Assembly: GCA_900544385.1 (NCBI GenBank)
Contig: UQVD01000041.1
Span: forward strand, 1-18,323
From: an uncultured Collinsella sp.
Lineage (GTDB): Bacteria; Actinomycetota; Coriobacteriia; Coriobacteriales; Coriobacteriaceae
DNA: 18,323 bases
Direction: 5' to 3'
Part shown: in pieces, positions 1 to 7,800 of the stretch
Position numbering within the stretch: position 1 is the stretch's first letter
Layout: every line of letters starts with the position of its first letter
Position numbers and translations under genes: made by a program
Notes under the pieces: generated by a model
Told to the model about the DNA's origin: nothing
The model's database searches: none
Seen by the model: the letters and a program-made list of their open reading frames with translations, nothing else

Positions 1-52
1 TGCCGTCCTCCGTCGCCAGGAGGAAGAGCTCGACCTTCTCCCTGCTGTACAT
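1..52 (-). CDS. 5' end of a leftward gene (partial, cut by window edge)
   Basis: Reading the minus strand from an ATG at 50-52 gives MYSREKVELFLLATEDG, running off the window. A GGAGG ribosome binding site lies 5 bases upstream (plus-strand 58-62), which supports a real start. The residues resemble the first helix of helix-turn-helix regulators or transposases, but 17 residues are too few to name a family. It is divergent from the PTS operon to its right. Confidence 0.4.
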   Translation of the reverse strand, partial: MYSREKVELFLLATEDG

Positions 53-104
53 GCGAACCTCCAGTCCGGACCGCTTCACGGTCCAACTTTCTGTCCGCAC
101 CCCC

Positions 105-175
105 GTTGCGGTGAAATAGTTCCTAAATCCAGCCTTCTGGCTCTTAAACAAGAACTATTCCACCGCAACTTTTTT
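105..175. repeat. Inverted-repeat element, copy 1 (with T-run)
   Basis: A left arm GTTGCGGTGAAATAGTTCCT (105-124) pairs with a right arm at 151-169 across a 26-base loop containing a small inner stem (AGCC/GGCT). The same element recurs at 3791-3854. On the plus strand this copy is followed by six T (170-175), so it could terminate rightward transcription. The arm mismatches are A-C and C-A on the plus-strand RNA but G-U wobbles on the minus-strand RNA. Confidence 0.75.
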
Positions 176-480
176 GAGTGGTTTCGTAGATCATAAGTCG
201 CGCAAATAGTCAAGTCATACCTGTTTGAACAAAGTAGCGGCAGTACAAGCGCATTCGCGCTTGCCTAAAATCGATATTAATGAACAGTCTGCTTGTATCT
301 GTAAAATGCGTGGCTTGATGAGCGACGCCTTGGCGGGTAATGAGTCAAAAAGCAGTAACGTAATCAACTTGTAACAAACTTAGACGTTTAAACAAATAAT
401 GCAACCTTTTACGAATTTAGCTATAATTCCACAAACCAAACAGGTATACTCCTTTCATGTCGTGTAGGAATTACGTAGAC
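176..480 (+). promoter_or_regulatory. Long upstream region of the PTS operon
   Basis: About 300 bases with no convincing gene. It holds a 7 bp hairpin CAAGCGC-attc-GCGCTTG at 246-263 and is markedly A/T-rich from about 340 onward. A perfect -10 hexamer TATAAT lies at 422-427, but no good -35 is found at 16-18 bases, so an activator-dependent promoter is possible. The transcript start is therefore uncertain. No cre-like or sigma-54 -24/-12 element was convincing. Confidence 0.35.
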
Positions 481-497
481 AAAAAGGAGGTTATGTG

Positions 498-1487
498 ATG
501 GTAAGTATTGTTCTTGCTAGCCACGGGGACTTGGCAGCTGGAATCAAGCAGACGGGCTCGATGGTCTTTGGCGATCAGCCGTCTGTGGCCGTGGTCTCGC
601 TCGAGCCGAGCATGGGCCCCGACGACTTCCGTGCTAAGGTCGAGGAAGCAATCGCTTCCTTCGAGGACCAGGAGCAGGTGCTCTTCCTCGTTGATCTGTG
701 GGGCGGCACGCCGTTCAACCAGATTAGCGGGCTCATCGAGGGCCATGATTCCTGGGCTATCGTCACCGGTGTCAACCTGCCTATGCTCATCGAGGCATAT
801 TCGCAGCGCTTTGATGCAAAGAACACTGCACATGCGATCGCAAAACATCTCGTGACTGAGGCTAAGGCTGGCGTGCGCGTCAAGCCCGAGTCTCTGGAGC
901 CCGAGGAGAAGAAGCCGGCTGCGGCCGCCGCTGCTCCTGCAGGCGCCATCCCTCCGGGAACGGTCATCGGCGACGGGCACATCAAGATTGCCCACGTCCG
1001 TATCGACACCCGTCTGCTTCATGGTCAGGTGGCCACCACGTGGACCAAGCAGATCAACCCCAACCGCATCATCGTGGTTTCCGACGGCGTTGCTCACGAT
1101 GAGCTCCGTAAGACCATGATCGAGCAGGCTGCCCCTCCGGGAGTCCATGCCAACGTCGTGCCCATCAAGAAGATGGCCGAGGTCGTCAAGGACACGCGCT
1201 TTGGTGACACCAAGGCCATGCTGCTCTTTGAGAACCCGCAGGATCTGCTCAAGGCCATCGAGGCCGGCGTCGACATCAAGGAAGTCAACATCGGTTCCAT
1301 GGCTCACTCCAAGGGCAAGGTCGTCGTCACCAACGCCGTCGCTATGGGCGATGACGACGTCAAGACTCTCGAGGCCCTCAAGGCCAAGGGCGTCAAGTTC
1401 GAGGTCCGCAAGGTTCCTTCGGATGCTTCCGAGGATCTCGACGCCATGTTGAAGAAAGCTAAGGCCGAACTGGCCGCTCAAGCATAG
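498..1487 (+). CDS. manX: Mannose-family PTS fused EIIAB component
   Basis: Cytoplasmic phosphotransfer subunit that takes phosphate from HPr and passes it through IIA and IIB to a sugar entering via EIIC/EIID. Residues 1-125 form the EIIA(Man) domain, with the phospho-histidine in LASHGD (His9). A Pro/Ala/Glu-rich linker spans about 130-155. Residues 160-329 form the EIIB domain, with the phospho-histidine in RIDTRLLHGQV (His175). At 329 residues it has the usual length of fused ManX/ManL proteins. The ATG at 498 is preferred over the in-frame GTG at 495, because AAGGAGG at 484-490 is 7 bases from the ATG but only 4 from the GTG. It is first in a three-gene operon with EIIC 18 bases downstream. 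The substrate (mannose, glucose, fructose or amino sugars) cannot be read from sequence. Confidence 0.93.
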   Translation: MVSIVLASHGDLAAGIKQTGSMVFGDQPSVAVVSLEPSMGPDDFRAKVEEAIASFEDQEQVLFLVDLWGGTPFNQISGLIEGHDSWAIVTGVNLPMLIEAYSQRFDAKNTAHAIAKHLVTEAKAGVRVKPESLEPEEKKPAAAAAAPAGAIPPGTVIGDGHIKIAHVRIDTRLLHGQVATTWTKQINPNRIIVVSDGVAHDELRKTMIEQAAPPGVHANVVPIKKMAEVVKDTRFGDTKAMLLFENPQDLLKAIEAGVDIKEVNIGSMAHSKGKVVVTNAVAMGDDDVKTLEALKAKGVKFEVRKVPSDASEDLDAMLKKAKAELAAQA

Positions 1488-1505
1488 TAAAGGAGGGTCC
1501 GATAC

Positions 1506-2324
1506 ATGTCTGCAATCACTATTCTGCTTGTTGCGATTGTCGCGTTGCTTGCCGGTATGGAAGGCATTCTGGATGAGTTCCAGTTCCATCAGCCGCTCGT
1601 GGCATGCACGCTTATCGGTCTCGTAACCGGTCACCTTCAGGAGGGCATCCTCCTGGGCGGTTCGCTCCAGATGATGGCCCTTGGCTGGGCTAACGTCGGC
1701 GCCGCCGTCGCGCCTGACGCCGCTCTGGCCTCGGTCGCTTCTTCGATCATCATGGTGCTCGCCCTCAACGGCGGCGCCACTGATTCGGCCAAGGCCGTTA
1801 CCGCGGCCATCGCCGTCGCCGTCCCGCTGTCGGTCGCTGGTCTGTTCCTGACCATGATCTGCCGTACCATTGCTACCGCTATCGCTCACGCCATGGACGG
1901 TTGCGCCGAGAAGGGCGACTTCTCCGGCATCGAGCGCTGGCAGTACGCTGCCATCCTCATGCAGGGCCTTCGTATCGCCATCCCGGCAGTACTTCTGTGC
2001 ATCATCCCGGCCGAGGCCGTTACCAACGCGCTTAACGCTATGCCCGACTGGCTGTCCGGCGGCATGGCTGTCGGCGGCGGCATGGTCGCTTCCGTCGGTT
2101 ACGCCATGGTCATCAACATGATGGCCACCAAGGAGACCTGGCCGTTCTTCATCCTCGGCTTTGTCCTTGCTGCCATCCCTCAGCTCACGCTGATCGCCCT
2201 TGGCCTCATCGGCATCTCCCTTGCCCTCATCTACCTTGGCCTTAAGGATCTGGCCAAGCAGGGTGGCGGCATGGGCGGTGGCTCCGGCGACCCGCTCGGC
2301 GACATTCTGAACGATTACGAGTAG
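1506..2324 (+). CDS. manY: Mannose-family PTS EIIC component
   Basis: Integral membrane subunit which, with EIID, forms the sugar channel. The 272-residue protein carries the EIIC signature of this family around residues 48-75 (GGSLQMMALGWANVGAAVAP) and several hydrophobic helices at about 3-18, 73-92, 95-118, 150-166 and 215-245. The C terminus is Gly/Met-rich and ends in DILNDYE. The ATG at 1506 is preceded by AAAGGAGG at 1488-1495, just after the EIIAB stop, so translation is probably coupled. Order and spacing (AB-C-D) match manXYZ operons. The family call is secure; substrate is inferred only as a hexose or amino sugar. Confidence 0.92.
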   Translation: MSAITILLVAIVALLAGMEGILDEFQFHQPLVACTLIGLVTGHLQEGILLGGSLQMMALGWANVGAAVAPDAALASVASSIIMVLALNGGATDSAKAVTAAIAVAVPLSVAGLFLTMICRTIATAIAHAMDGCAEKGDFSGIERWQYAAILMQGLRIAIPAVLLCIIPAEAVTNALNAMPDWLSGGMAVGGGMVASVGYAMVINMMATKETWPFFILGFVLAAIPQLTLIALGLIGISLALIYLGLKDLAKQGGGMGGGSGDPLGDILNDYE

Positions 2325-2340
2325 GAGGGGAGTGATACAT

Positions 2341-3261
2341 ATGGCAGAGAACAAGATTCAGCTCACCAAGGCTGACCGCAAGAAGGTTTGCTTCCGTCAT
2401 CAGTTCCTTCAGGGCTCGTGGAACTACGAGCGTATGCAGAACGGCGGCTGGTGCTTCGCAATGATCCCTGCGATCAAGAAGCTCTACACCAGCAAGGATG
2501 ACCAGATTGCCGCTCTTAAGCGCCACCTGGAGTTCTATAACACCCACCCCTATGTTTCCGCCCCCGTCATTGGCGTTACCCTCGCTCTCGAGGAGGAGCG
2601 CGCCAACGGTGCCCCGATTGACGACGTCGCCATCCAGGGCGTCAAGGTCGGTATGATGGGCCCGCTCGCCGGTGTCGGCGACCCCGCCTTCTGGTTCACC
2701 CTTCGCCCGATTCTGGGTGCTCTGGGCGCTTCCTTGGCCCTGTCCGGCAGCATCGCCGGTCCGCTGCTGTTCTTCTTCGCGTGGAACATCATCCGTTACG
2801 CCTTCCTGTGGTACACGCAGGAGTTTGGCTACAAGGTCGGCTCCTCCATCGCCAAGGACCTCTCCGGCGGTCTGATGGGCAAGGTCACCGAGGGTGCTTC
2901 CATCCTGGGTATGTTCATCATCGGCGCCCTGGTCGAGCGCTGGGTGTCCATCTCCTTCACCCCGGTCGTCTCCAGGGTCACGCAGTCTGCTGGCGCCTTT
3001 ATCGACTGGGCTAGCCTGCCCTCCGGTTCCGAGGGTATCAAGGAAGCGCTGACGATGTATAACTCCATCGGTGCTAACGCCCTTGATCAGGTGAAGGTCA
3101 CCACGCTTCAGGCCAACCTCGATCAGCTCATCCCCGGCCTTGCCGCCGTGTGCTTGACCCTGCTGGTCTGCAAGCTCCTCAAGAAGAAGGTCAGCCCGAT
3201 CGTCATCATCCTGGCTCTCTTCGCCATCGGCATCATCGGTCGCGTCTGCGGCTTCATGTAA
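2341..3261 (+). CDS. manZ: Mannose-family PTS EIID component
   Basis: Second membrane subunit of the permease. The 306-residue protein shows the EIID hallmarks: an N-terminal F-x-x-SWNYERMQ-type stretch (QGSWNYERMQNGGW), then VGMMGPLAGVGDPAFW near residue 105, and C-terminal hydrophobic helices ending IGIIGRVCGFM. The ATG at 2341 is chosen because AGGAGGGG (2323-2330) lies 10 bases upstream; the in-frame GTG at 2332 would be touching that site. The site overlaps the EIIC stop codon, so the two are tightly coupled. The gene is followed by a strong hairpin at 3318-3353. Confidence 0.92.
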   Translation: MAENKIQLTKADRKKVCFRHQFLQGSWNYERMQNGGWCFAMIPAIKKLYTSKDDQIAALKRHLEFYNTHPYVSAPVIGVTLALEEERANGAPIDDVAIQGVKVGMMGPLAGVGDPAFWFTLRPILGALGASLALSGSIAGPLLFFFAWNIIRYAFLWYTQEFGYKVGSSIAKDLSGGLMGKVTEGASILGMFIIGALVERWVSISFTPVVSRVTQSAGAFIDWASLPSGSEGIKEALTMYNSIGANALDQVKVTTLQANLDQLIPGLAAVCLTLLVCKLLKKKVSPIVIILALFAIGIIGRVCGFM

Positions 3262-3317
3262 GCACGTTTCGGCTTAAGACCGAGAATTGCTAGGCAAGGG
3301 CTTTTGAGCCATTGAAA

Positions 3318-3360
3318 CGGACCGCACCCGGTGGGTACACTGGATGCGGTCCGATTGTTT
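3318..3360 (+). terminator. Rho-independent-type terminator or attenuator between manZ and the DUF956 gene
   Basis: CGGACCGCACCC (3318-3329) pairs with GGATGCGGTCCG (3342-3353) with one mismatch, followed by ATTGTTTTAT. It lies between EIID and the DUF956 gene and would reduce, possibly not abolish, readthrough. Confidence 0.75.
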
Positions 3361-3381
3361 TATTTGGAGGGCGAGGCGCGC

Positions 3382-3780
3382 ATGGCGCAATCTCAGAACA
3401 GCACGGTCGATCTGGCAACGCCGGCAACCTGCCTGATGGGGCTTACCAGCCACGGCAACGTGATGGTGGGCAATAAGGCGTTCGAGTATTACAACGAGCG
3501 CAATCCCGAGGATTATATTCAAATCCCGTGGGATGAGGTCGACTATATTGCCGCCGAGGTTTTACGCGGCACCAAGAAGATCACGCGTTTTGCCATCTTC
3601 ACCAAGGACAACGGTCACTTTACGTTTTCGACGCGCGACGACAAAGAGACGCTTCGTGCTGTCCGCAAGTACGTCGACGAGGATAAGCTCGTGCGTTCGC
3701 CCGACTTTATCGATGTGACGGCCAAGGGCGCCAAGAGCATCCCCTCCGTTATCAAAAACCTCTTCCACAAAGGTAACTAG
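3382..3780 (+). CDS. manO: DUF956 family protein (ManO-like), PTS-associated
   Basis: A 132-residue soluble protein matching the DUF956 family, which characteristically accompanies mannose-family PTS operons and is called ManO in lactic acid bacteria. Recognisable stretches include TCLMGLTSHGNVMVGNKAFE, IQIPWDEVDYI, RFAIFTKDNGHFTFST and the basic C terminus. There are no signal peptide or membrane helices. The ATG at 3382 has GGAGG at 3366-3370, 11 bases away; the upstream in-frame GTG at 3331 falls inside the terminator hairpin loop and is rejected. It is separated from EIID by that hairpin, so it may be expressed by readthrough. The family's biochemical function is not established; a regulatory or folding role in the PTS is only inferred from context. 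Confidence 0.85.
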   Translation: MAQSQNSTVDLATPATCLMGLTSHGNVMVGNKAFEYYNERNPEDYIQIPWDEVDYIAAEVLRGTKKITRFAIFTKDNGHFTFSTRDDKETLRAVRKYVDEDKLVRSPDFIDVTAKGAKSIPSVIKNLFHKGN

Positions 3781-3790
3781 CTCCTCATAA

Positions 3791-3855
3791 GTTGCGGTGA
3801 AATAGTTCCTAAATACGGCTTTAGATGCTTCAGACAGGAACTATTCCACCGCAAC
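3791..3855. repeat. Inverted-repeat element, copy 2
   Basis: The left arm at 3791-3810 is identical to the 20-base left arm of copy 1 at 105-124; the right arm is at 3836-3854. The arms form a 20 bp stem with a single A-C mismatch (G-U on the other strand) around a 25-base loop. The loop shares AAAT, CTT and ACA blocks with copy 1 but is otherwise diverged. No T-run follows here, so this copy is not an obvious terminator. Confidence 0.75.
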
Positions 3856-3915
3856 TTCGAAGTCTAGTCATGCGACGTATTGCGATGCAGTAAATCTGCT
3901 ACACTAGTACAAAAT

Positions 3916-3991
3916 GCCTCCGTAGCTCAGGGGATAGAGCACCGCTCTCCTAAAGCGGGTGTCGACGGTTCGAATCCGCCCGGGGGCACCA
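3916..3991 (+). tRNA. tRNA-Arg (anticodon CCU)
   Basis: A 76-base cloverleaf: acceptor GCCTCCG with CGGGGGC, D-arm GCTC/GAGC, anticodon stem CCGCT/AGCGG with loop CTCCTAA (anticodon CCT), T-loop TTCGAAT, discriminator A and an encoded CCA at 3989-3991. The T-stem GACGG/CCGCC has one A-C mismatch. The gene is the integration target: its 3' 46 bases are contained in the 47 bp repeat found again at 18118, and the complete functional copy is retained on this side. Confidence 0.95.
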
Positions 3992-3992
3992 G
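3946..3992 (+). repeat. attL: 47 bp attachment-site core in the tRNA 3' end
   Basis: 47 bases from the anticodon loop through CCA plus one G are repeated exactly at 18118-18164, in the same orientation. Immediately outside, the two copies diverge. Together with the tyrosine integrase next to the other copy, this defines a ~14.1 kb integrated element. Confidence 0.93.
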
Positions 3993-4000
3993 GAAAATCG

Positions 4001-4041
4001 CAGGTCAGGAGTTATTTTGCTTCTGACCTGTTCTGGTTTTT
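4001..4041 (+). terminator. Hairpin plus T-run just inside the element
   Basis: CAGGTCAG (4001-4008) pairs with CTGACCTG (4023-4030), followed by TTCTGGTTTTT. It sits 9 bases after the tRNA CCA and may replace the tRNA's own terminator, which the insertion moved to 18174-18202. Confidence 0.6.
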
Positions 4042-4049
4042 GGGCTAAG

Positions 4050-4095
4050 AACTGCTTATGTTTGTAAATCTGGTAAGTAAATTATTTAACTTACC
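4050..4095. promoter_or_regulatory. Left-end putative integrase arm site and inverted repeat
   Basis: AACTGCTTATGTTTGTAAA starts 58 bases from attL. The shorter form AACTGCTATGTTTATCTG ends 58 bases before attR (18043-18060), and TATGTTTGTAAA also recurs at 17997-18008. Such paired arm-type sites are typical of tyrosine integrases. An adjacent inverted repeat GGTAAGT/ACTTACC (4072-4078, 4089-4095) brackets an AT-rich centre. Binding is inferred, not shown. Confidence 0.45.
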
Positions 4096-4123
4096 GAGTT
4101 TTCCACTGAAAACAGGAAATCAC

Positions 4124-4281
4124 CATTTTGGGGATAAAAAGTTTTCAACAGCCGTTAGTCGGTTCCATTTTGGTGAAGCGCTTCCTCATTTTGGGTAAAA
4201 AATATCACCATTTTGATGATTCGACTGCTTTGAGTTTTTGATAAAAACGCCTGTTCAGAAGCTTGTGCTATACCCATTTTG
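4124..4281 (+). repeat. Iteron-like array of five CATTTTG repeats
   Basis: CATTTTG occurs at 4124, 4166, 4187, 4209 and 4275, mostly within (A/T)CC-CATTTTGG-TGA. The spacings are 42, 21, 22 and 66 bases, all multiples of two helical turns, so all copies lie on one face of the helix. This suits a DNA-binding protein array: a replication origin, or accessory sites for integrase/Xis or a regulator. The flanks are AT-rich, as expected for an origin. Confidence 0.5.
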
Positions 4282-4320
4282 GTGAGACCAATTAATAGAG
4301 AAATATACTATAAAGAAATA

Positions 4321-4437
4321 GGGACGGCGATGCCGTCCCCTTCGCTCGCAAAGCTCGCTGCGCGGTCACGTGCCGTGACCTTGCCGCCGGCTACGCCGTC
4401 GATTGATACGCTCACTGCGTTCGCTGATGATGATGGA
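4321..4437. other. GC-rich palindrome patch without a gene
   Basis: Contains GGGACGGC-gat-GCCGTCCC (4321-4339) and GGTCACG-tgc-CGTGACC (4364-4380), separated by TTCGCTCGCAAAGCTCGC, and then further CG-rich half-palindromes. It resembles in style the hairpin-dense block at 9110-9560 (compare TTTCGCTCGAAA at 9267-9278). No open reading frame here is convincing. It lies downstream of the XRE gene and may also help end its transcript. Confidence 0.4.
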
Positions 4438-4686
4438 CTAATTCGTTTTATCGCTGACACCAGTCATAAGTGCAGCAATTGATATGTTGAATCCATTGGC
4501 AATTTTAGAGAGGTTAGAAAGACTGACATTTCTTCTCCCGACTTCTATCGAGGCATAGTAAGACCTGTCCATGTCAATGCGGTTCGCAAATTGCTCTTGT
4601 GAGTAACCAGACTCTGATCTGAGTTCTTTGCACCGTAGACCAAAGGATTGTTGTAGCGGCGAGATATCCATGACAAAAAGAGTCAT
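4438..4686 (-). CDS. XRE/Cro-CI family transcriptional regulator
   Basis: An 82-residue single-domain helix-turn-helix protein. Residues about 15-75 (LRCKELRSESGYSQEQFANR, then SYYASIEVGRRNVSLSNLSK) give the five-helix XRE fold, with the recognition helix near IDMDRSYYASIE. There is no effector domain. No good ribosome binding site precedes the ATG at 4684-4686, so it may be leaderless; an alternative in-frame ATG is at 4669-4671. It is divergent from the large surface-protein gene, and a 12 bp perfect inverted repeat fills the gap immediately upstream of its start. Inference: it represses its own gene and possibly the adhesin. Codon use is more A/T-rich than the chromosomal genes on the left. 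Confidence 0.8.
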   Translation of the reverse strand: MTLFVMDISPLQQSFGLRCKELRSESGYSQEQFANRIDMDRSYYASIEVGRRNVSLSNLSKIANGFNISIAALMTGVSDKTN

Positions 4687-4727
4687 GGATTGTTGTATTT
4701 ATGCCAACGGACTATATACAACAATCC
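4687..4727. promoter_or_regulatory. Symmetrical operator with overlapping divergent promoters
   Basis: GGATTGTTGTAT (4687-4698) and ATACAACAATCC (4716-4727) are perfect inverted arms around 17 bases. Each arm contains TTGTTG placed 17 bases from a -10-like hexamer pointing across the centre: TTGTTG-N17-TATATA rightward (-10 at 4713-4718) and TTGTTG-N17-TAAATA leftward. The two promoters overlap, so polymerase at one should exclude the other, and the arms are natural half-sites for the XRE dimer. Confidence 0.55.
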
Positions 4728-4810
4728 CAGTTAAGGCGCATAATTATCTCTATTGGAAAGCACTCTGATGCCCAGTCGGATAGGGCACGGAAAAGGAATG
4801 GAACCGCACA

Positions 4811-7800
4811 ATGACTCAGGGAAAGCACTTCGCTGCCGGTGGCGATCACTTCGCCGCACTGCCAAGCAAAAAGATTCACGCCCCGAAGGGGATCGCGCGT
4901 CTGACCGTCACCGCGGCGACCATGGCCGCCATGACCGGATCGAGCCTTATCTCACCGTTCACGGCATTCGCCCAGACCGGTGACGGGGGCACGCAGCACC
5001 CCGCCGTGATGTCGCCGATCGCCGCCCATGCCGGCGCGGCATCCGGTACCGGCGCGAAATCCGCCGCACAGACCATCGCGGACCTGCAGAAGGCGGTCGA
5101 CGAGGCGAAGGCGAAGGAAGACGCCGCCAAGGCATCCTACGATGAGGCCGCCGGTCCCTACAACGAGGCGGCTTCCGCCCGCGACCAGGCCAAGGCATCC
5201 TACGATTCGGCAGTCAGCGCCGGCACGGCAGCCGACCGAGCGGCAATGGACGAGTACGCCCGTCAGGTCGCGGAGGGCAAGGACGCCGCCGATGCCGCCG
5301 GCAAGGACCTCGAGCAGGCGAAGGCGGGTCTCGCAGACGCCAAGGCGGATGCGTCCGAGAAGGACGAAGCGTACCAGTCCGCCCTCAAGGCGGCCCAGGA
5401 TGCCAAGGACGCCCTCGATAAGGCCAAGGCAGATGCCGTAAGCGCCACCCCGGAGGCAATCAGTGCCGCCGAACAGGCCGTGCGCGACGCCCAGGCTGCC
5501 GTGGAAAGGGCACAGGCCGGCCTCGCCAACGCCAACGCGACGCTTGCCGATGCCCAGTCCAAGCTGGTTGCGGCCCAGTCTGCAAAGGATTCCGCCGACG
5601 CCGTCCTCGCCGCAGCCCAGCAGAACAAGGACGCGGCGGATGCGAAGGCCGCAGCCGCCAGCGCCGCCTACGAGAAGGCGAAAGCAGACCTCGCCGCAGC
5701 GGAGGCAGGCGCCAGCGGTCCGGAGTACGATGCGGCAAAACAGAAGGTCGCGGACGCAGAGGCAACCCTCGCCGCCGCACGAGCGGTGCAGTCCCAGTGC
5801 GAGTCCGAGCTCGAGCAGGTGCAGTCCGCCGCGGCAACGGCACAGACCGAGCTAAATGATGCCCAGGCATCCCTCTCTGCGAAGCAGCAGGCCGCGGTCG
5901 ATGCCGCGTCCGGCGTGAACGACGCCCAGTCCGCACTCGATGCCGCGAACTCCGACCTCGATGCGGCCAAGCAGGCGAACGCCGATGCCATCGCCAAGCT
6001 GGATGCCGCGAAGCAGGCTGTCAAGGACGCCGAGTCCGCCAAGGCAGCCGCCGACGTAGAGCTCGCGAACGCCAAGACCGCAAAGGATACCGCTGACGCG
6101 GCCGTGACCGCCGCCCAGCAGAAGGTCGACGAGGCACAGGCGAAACTCGACTCCGCCGACGCACAACTCAAGCAGGGAGCCATCGGCTTCTTCAAGGCCA
6201 TGGGTGCCGATTCAGCCATCGAGATCATCCAGAACTGTACACACAAGGACTACACCGAGGTCGGAAACAGCCTCGATGCGACCAGTCTCGACAACATGCT
6301 CGCGGCAATCCCGTACATGAAGTCCATCAACGAGTATCGCAAGTCCGTCGGTCTCTCCGAACTCCAGGTCACCTATAAGCTCATTGCAGCGGCGATAGCC
6401 AACGCAAACTATTCCGATGTCAAGTTTGGACATTCCATGCAGTTCGATACGACCGAAAACCTCGCATGGAATTATGGAACCGATCCGAAACCGCAGTGGG
6501 TTGACCAAGAAAAGGCTTTCTTCGATCAGGCGGTTCAGGAGCTCTATGGCGTCACCGGTCTAACCGGTAAGGATGCCGTAGATTTCTACAAGACGCATAG
6601 CGGGATTGAATCCTATGTCAACCAGCACTTCAAGGTTGCCGGATATCCCGCAACCGTCGGTCACTACCTGCATGTCATCAGCCCCGAAATCGGCTATATG
6701 GGCATGGCAGTCTGCAGCAAGGGAACCTTGAACGGCTGGCAGACCGACAGCCTCGATACCGCAAACCTTGGTTGGGCAGGTTCAGGCTGGAACATGAATC
6801 CCATGTCCGTCGACGAGTACGAGCAGAAGCTGACCTCCTATATCAACGGCCTCAAGAACGCCAAGAGCGCACTCGACGTAGCCAAGGCCGATCTCGCATC
6901 CAAGAAGCAGGCAGCCGCCGGCGCCGCCACAACCGTCCAGCAGAAGCAGGACGCAGCGGATTCCGCACGGGCAGGTGTCGATGCCGCGAAGCAGGACGTC
7001 ACCGATGCCCAGCGTGCCGTCGATGCCGCAAAGGCTGATCTCGCATCCAAGCAGCAGGGCGTCACGGATGCCCAGACCGAGCTTAATGCGGCGAAATCGG
7101 ACCTCGATGCCGCCAACGCGGCAGTCGATACGGCAAAGTCGACCGTCCGGCAGAAGCAGGTCGCCTTTGATGCCGCCAATGCGGTCGTAACGGCCGCACA
7201 GACTAAGCTGAATTCCGCCAAGGCGGACACCGAGGCCAAGCAGCAGGACGACATGGATGCGAACGCCGATCTCGCGAAGTTCTTCCAGGACGTCGCCGAC
7301 GCCAAGAAGGCGCTCGATACGGCAAAGAGCGTCCACGACGCGGCGGCAGCCGATCAGGCCGAGAAGGCGACCGTCCTCGCCGCCGCCGAGCAAAAGGCGG
7401 ACGCCACCGCACGCGCCCTCGCGGATGCCCAGCGCGCCGTCGATGCCGCAAAGACCGACACCGGCGTTGCCGCCGACAGGCTTACCGGCTCCCAGACCGA
7501 TCTCGATGACGCACAGTCGAACCTCGACATCCTCACCGATCTTGCCGCGAAGCTCGCAGAGGCACAGCAGCGCGAGCAGGATGCAGTAAAGGCCGTCAAT
7601 GACACCAAGGCCGCCCTCGATGCCGCGAAGGCGGATACCATCGCCGCCGAGTCCCTGGTCTCCGCCGCCGAGCAGGCGAAGGCGCAGGCAGACGCCAAGC
7701 TGTCGAAGCTGAACTCCATCGATGCCGGCGCGGCGATCGCTTCCGGCCATGATGCGAACGCGGATGACGCCCTCAACGCGCTTTTCGCCGCCGCCGTCGA

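Noticed and set aside
471..2354. Very long open frame (627 codons) on the minus strand opposite EIIAB and EIIC
   Set aside because: It mirrors the codon pattern of two clear PTS genes, has no ribosome binding site and a low-complexity Gly/Asp/His-rich product. It is a GC-rich antisense artefact.
3318..3353. GTG start for the DUF956 gene at 3331
   Set aside because: Falls in the loop of the terminator hairpin and is not preceded by a ribosome site; the family's conserved part starts after 3382.
4124..4281. Possible CRISPR array from the CATTTTG repeats
   Set aside because: Repeat units are only 7-12 bases with unequal gaps and no cas genes nearby; iteron or binding-site array is the better reading.
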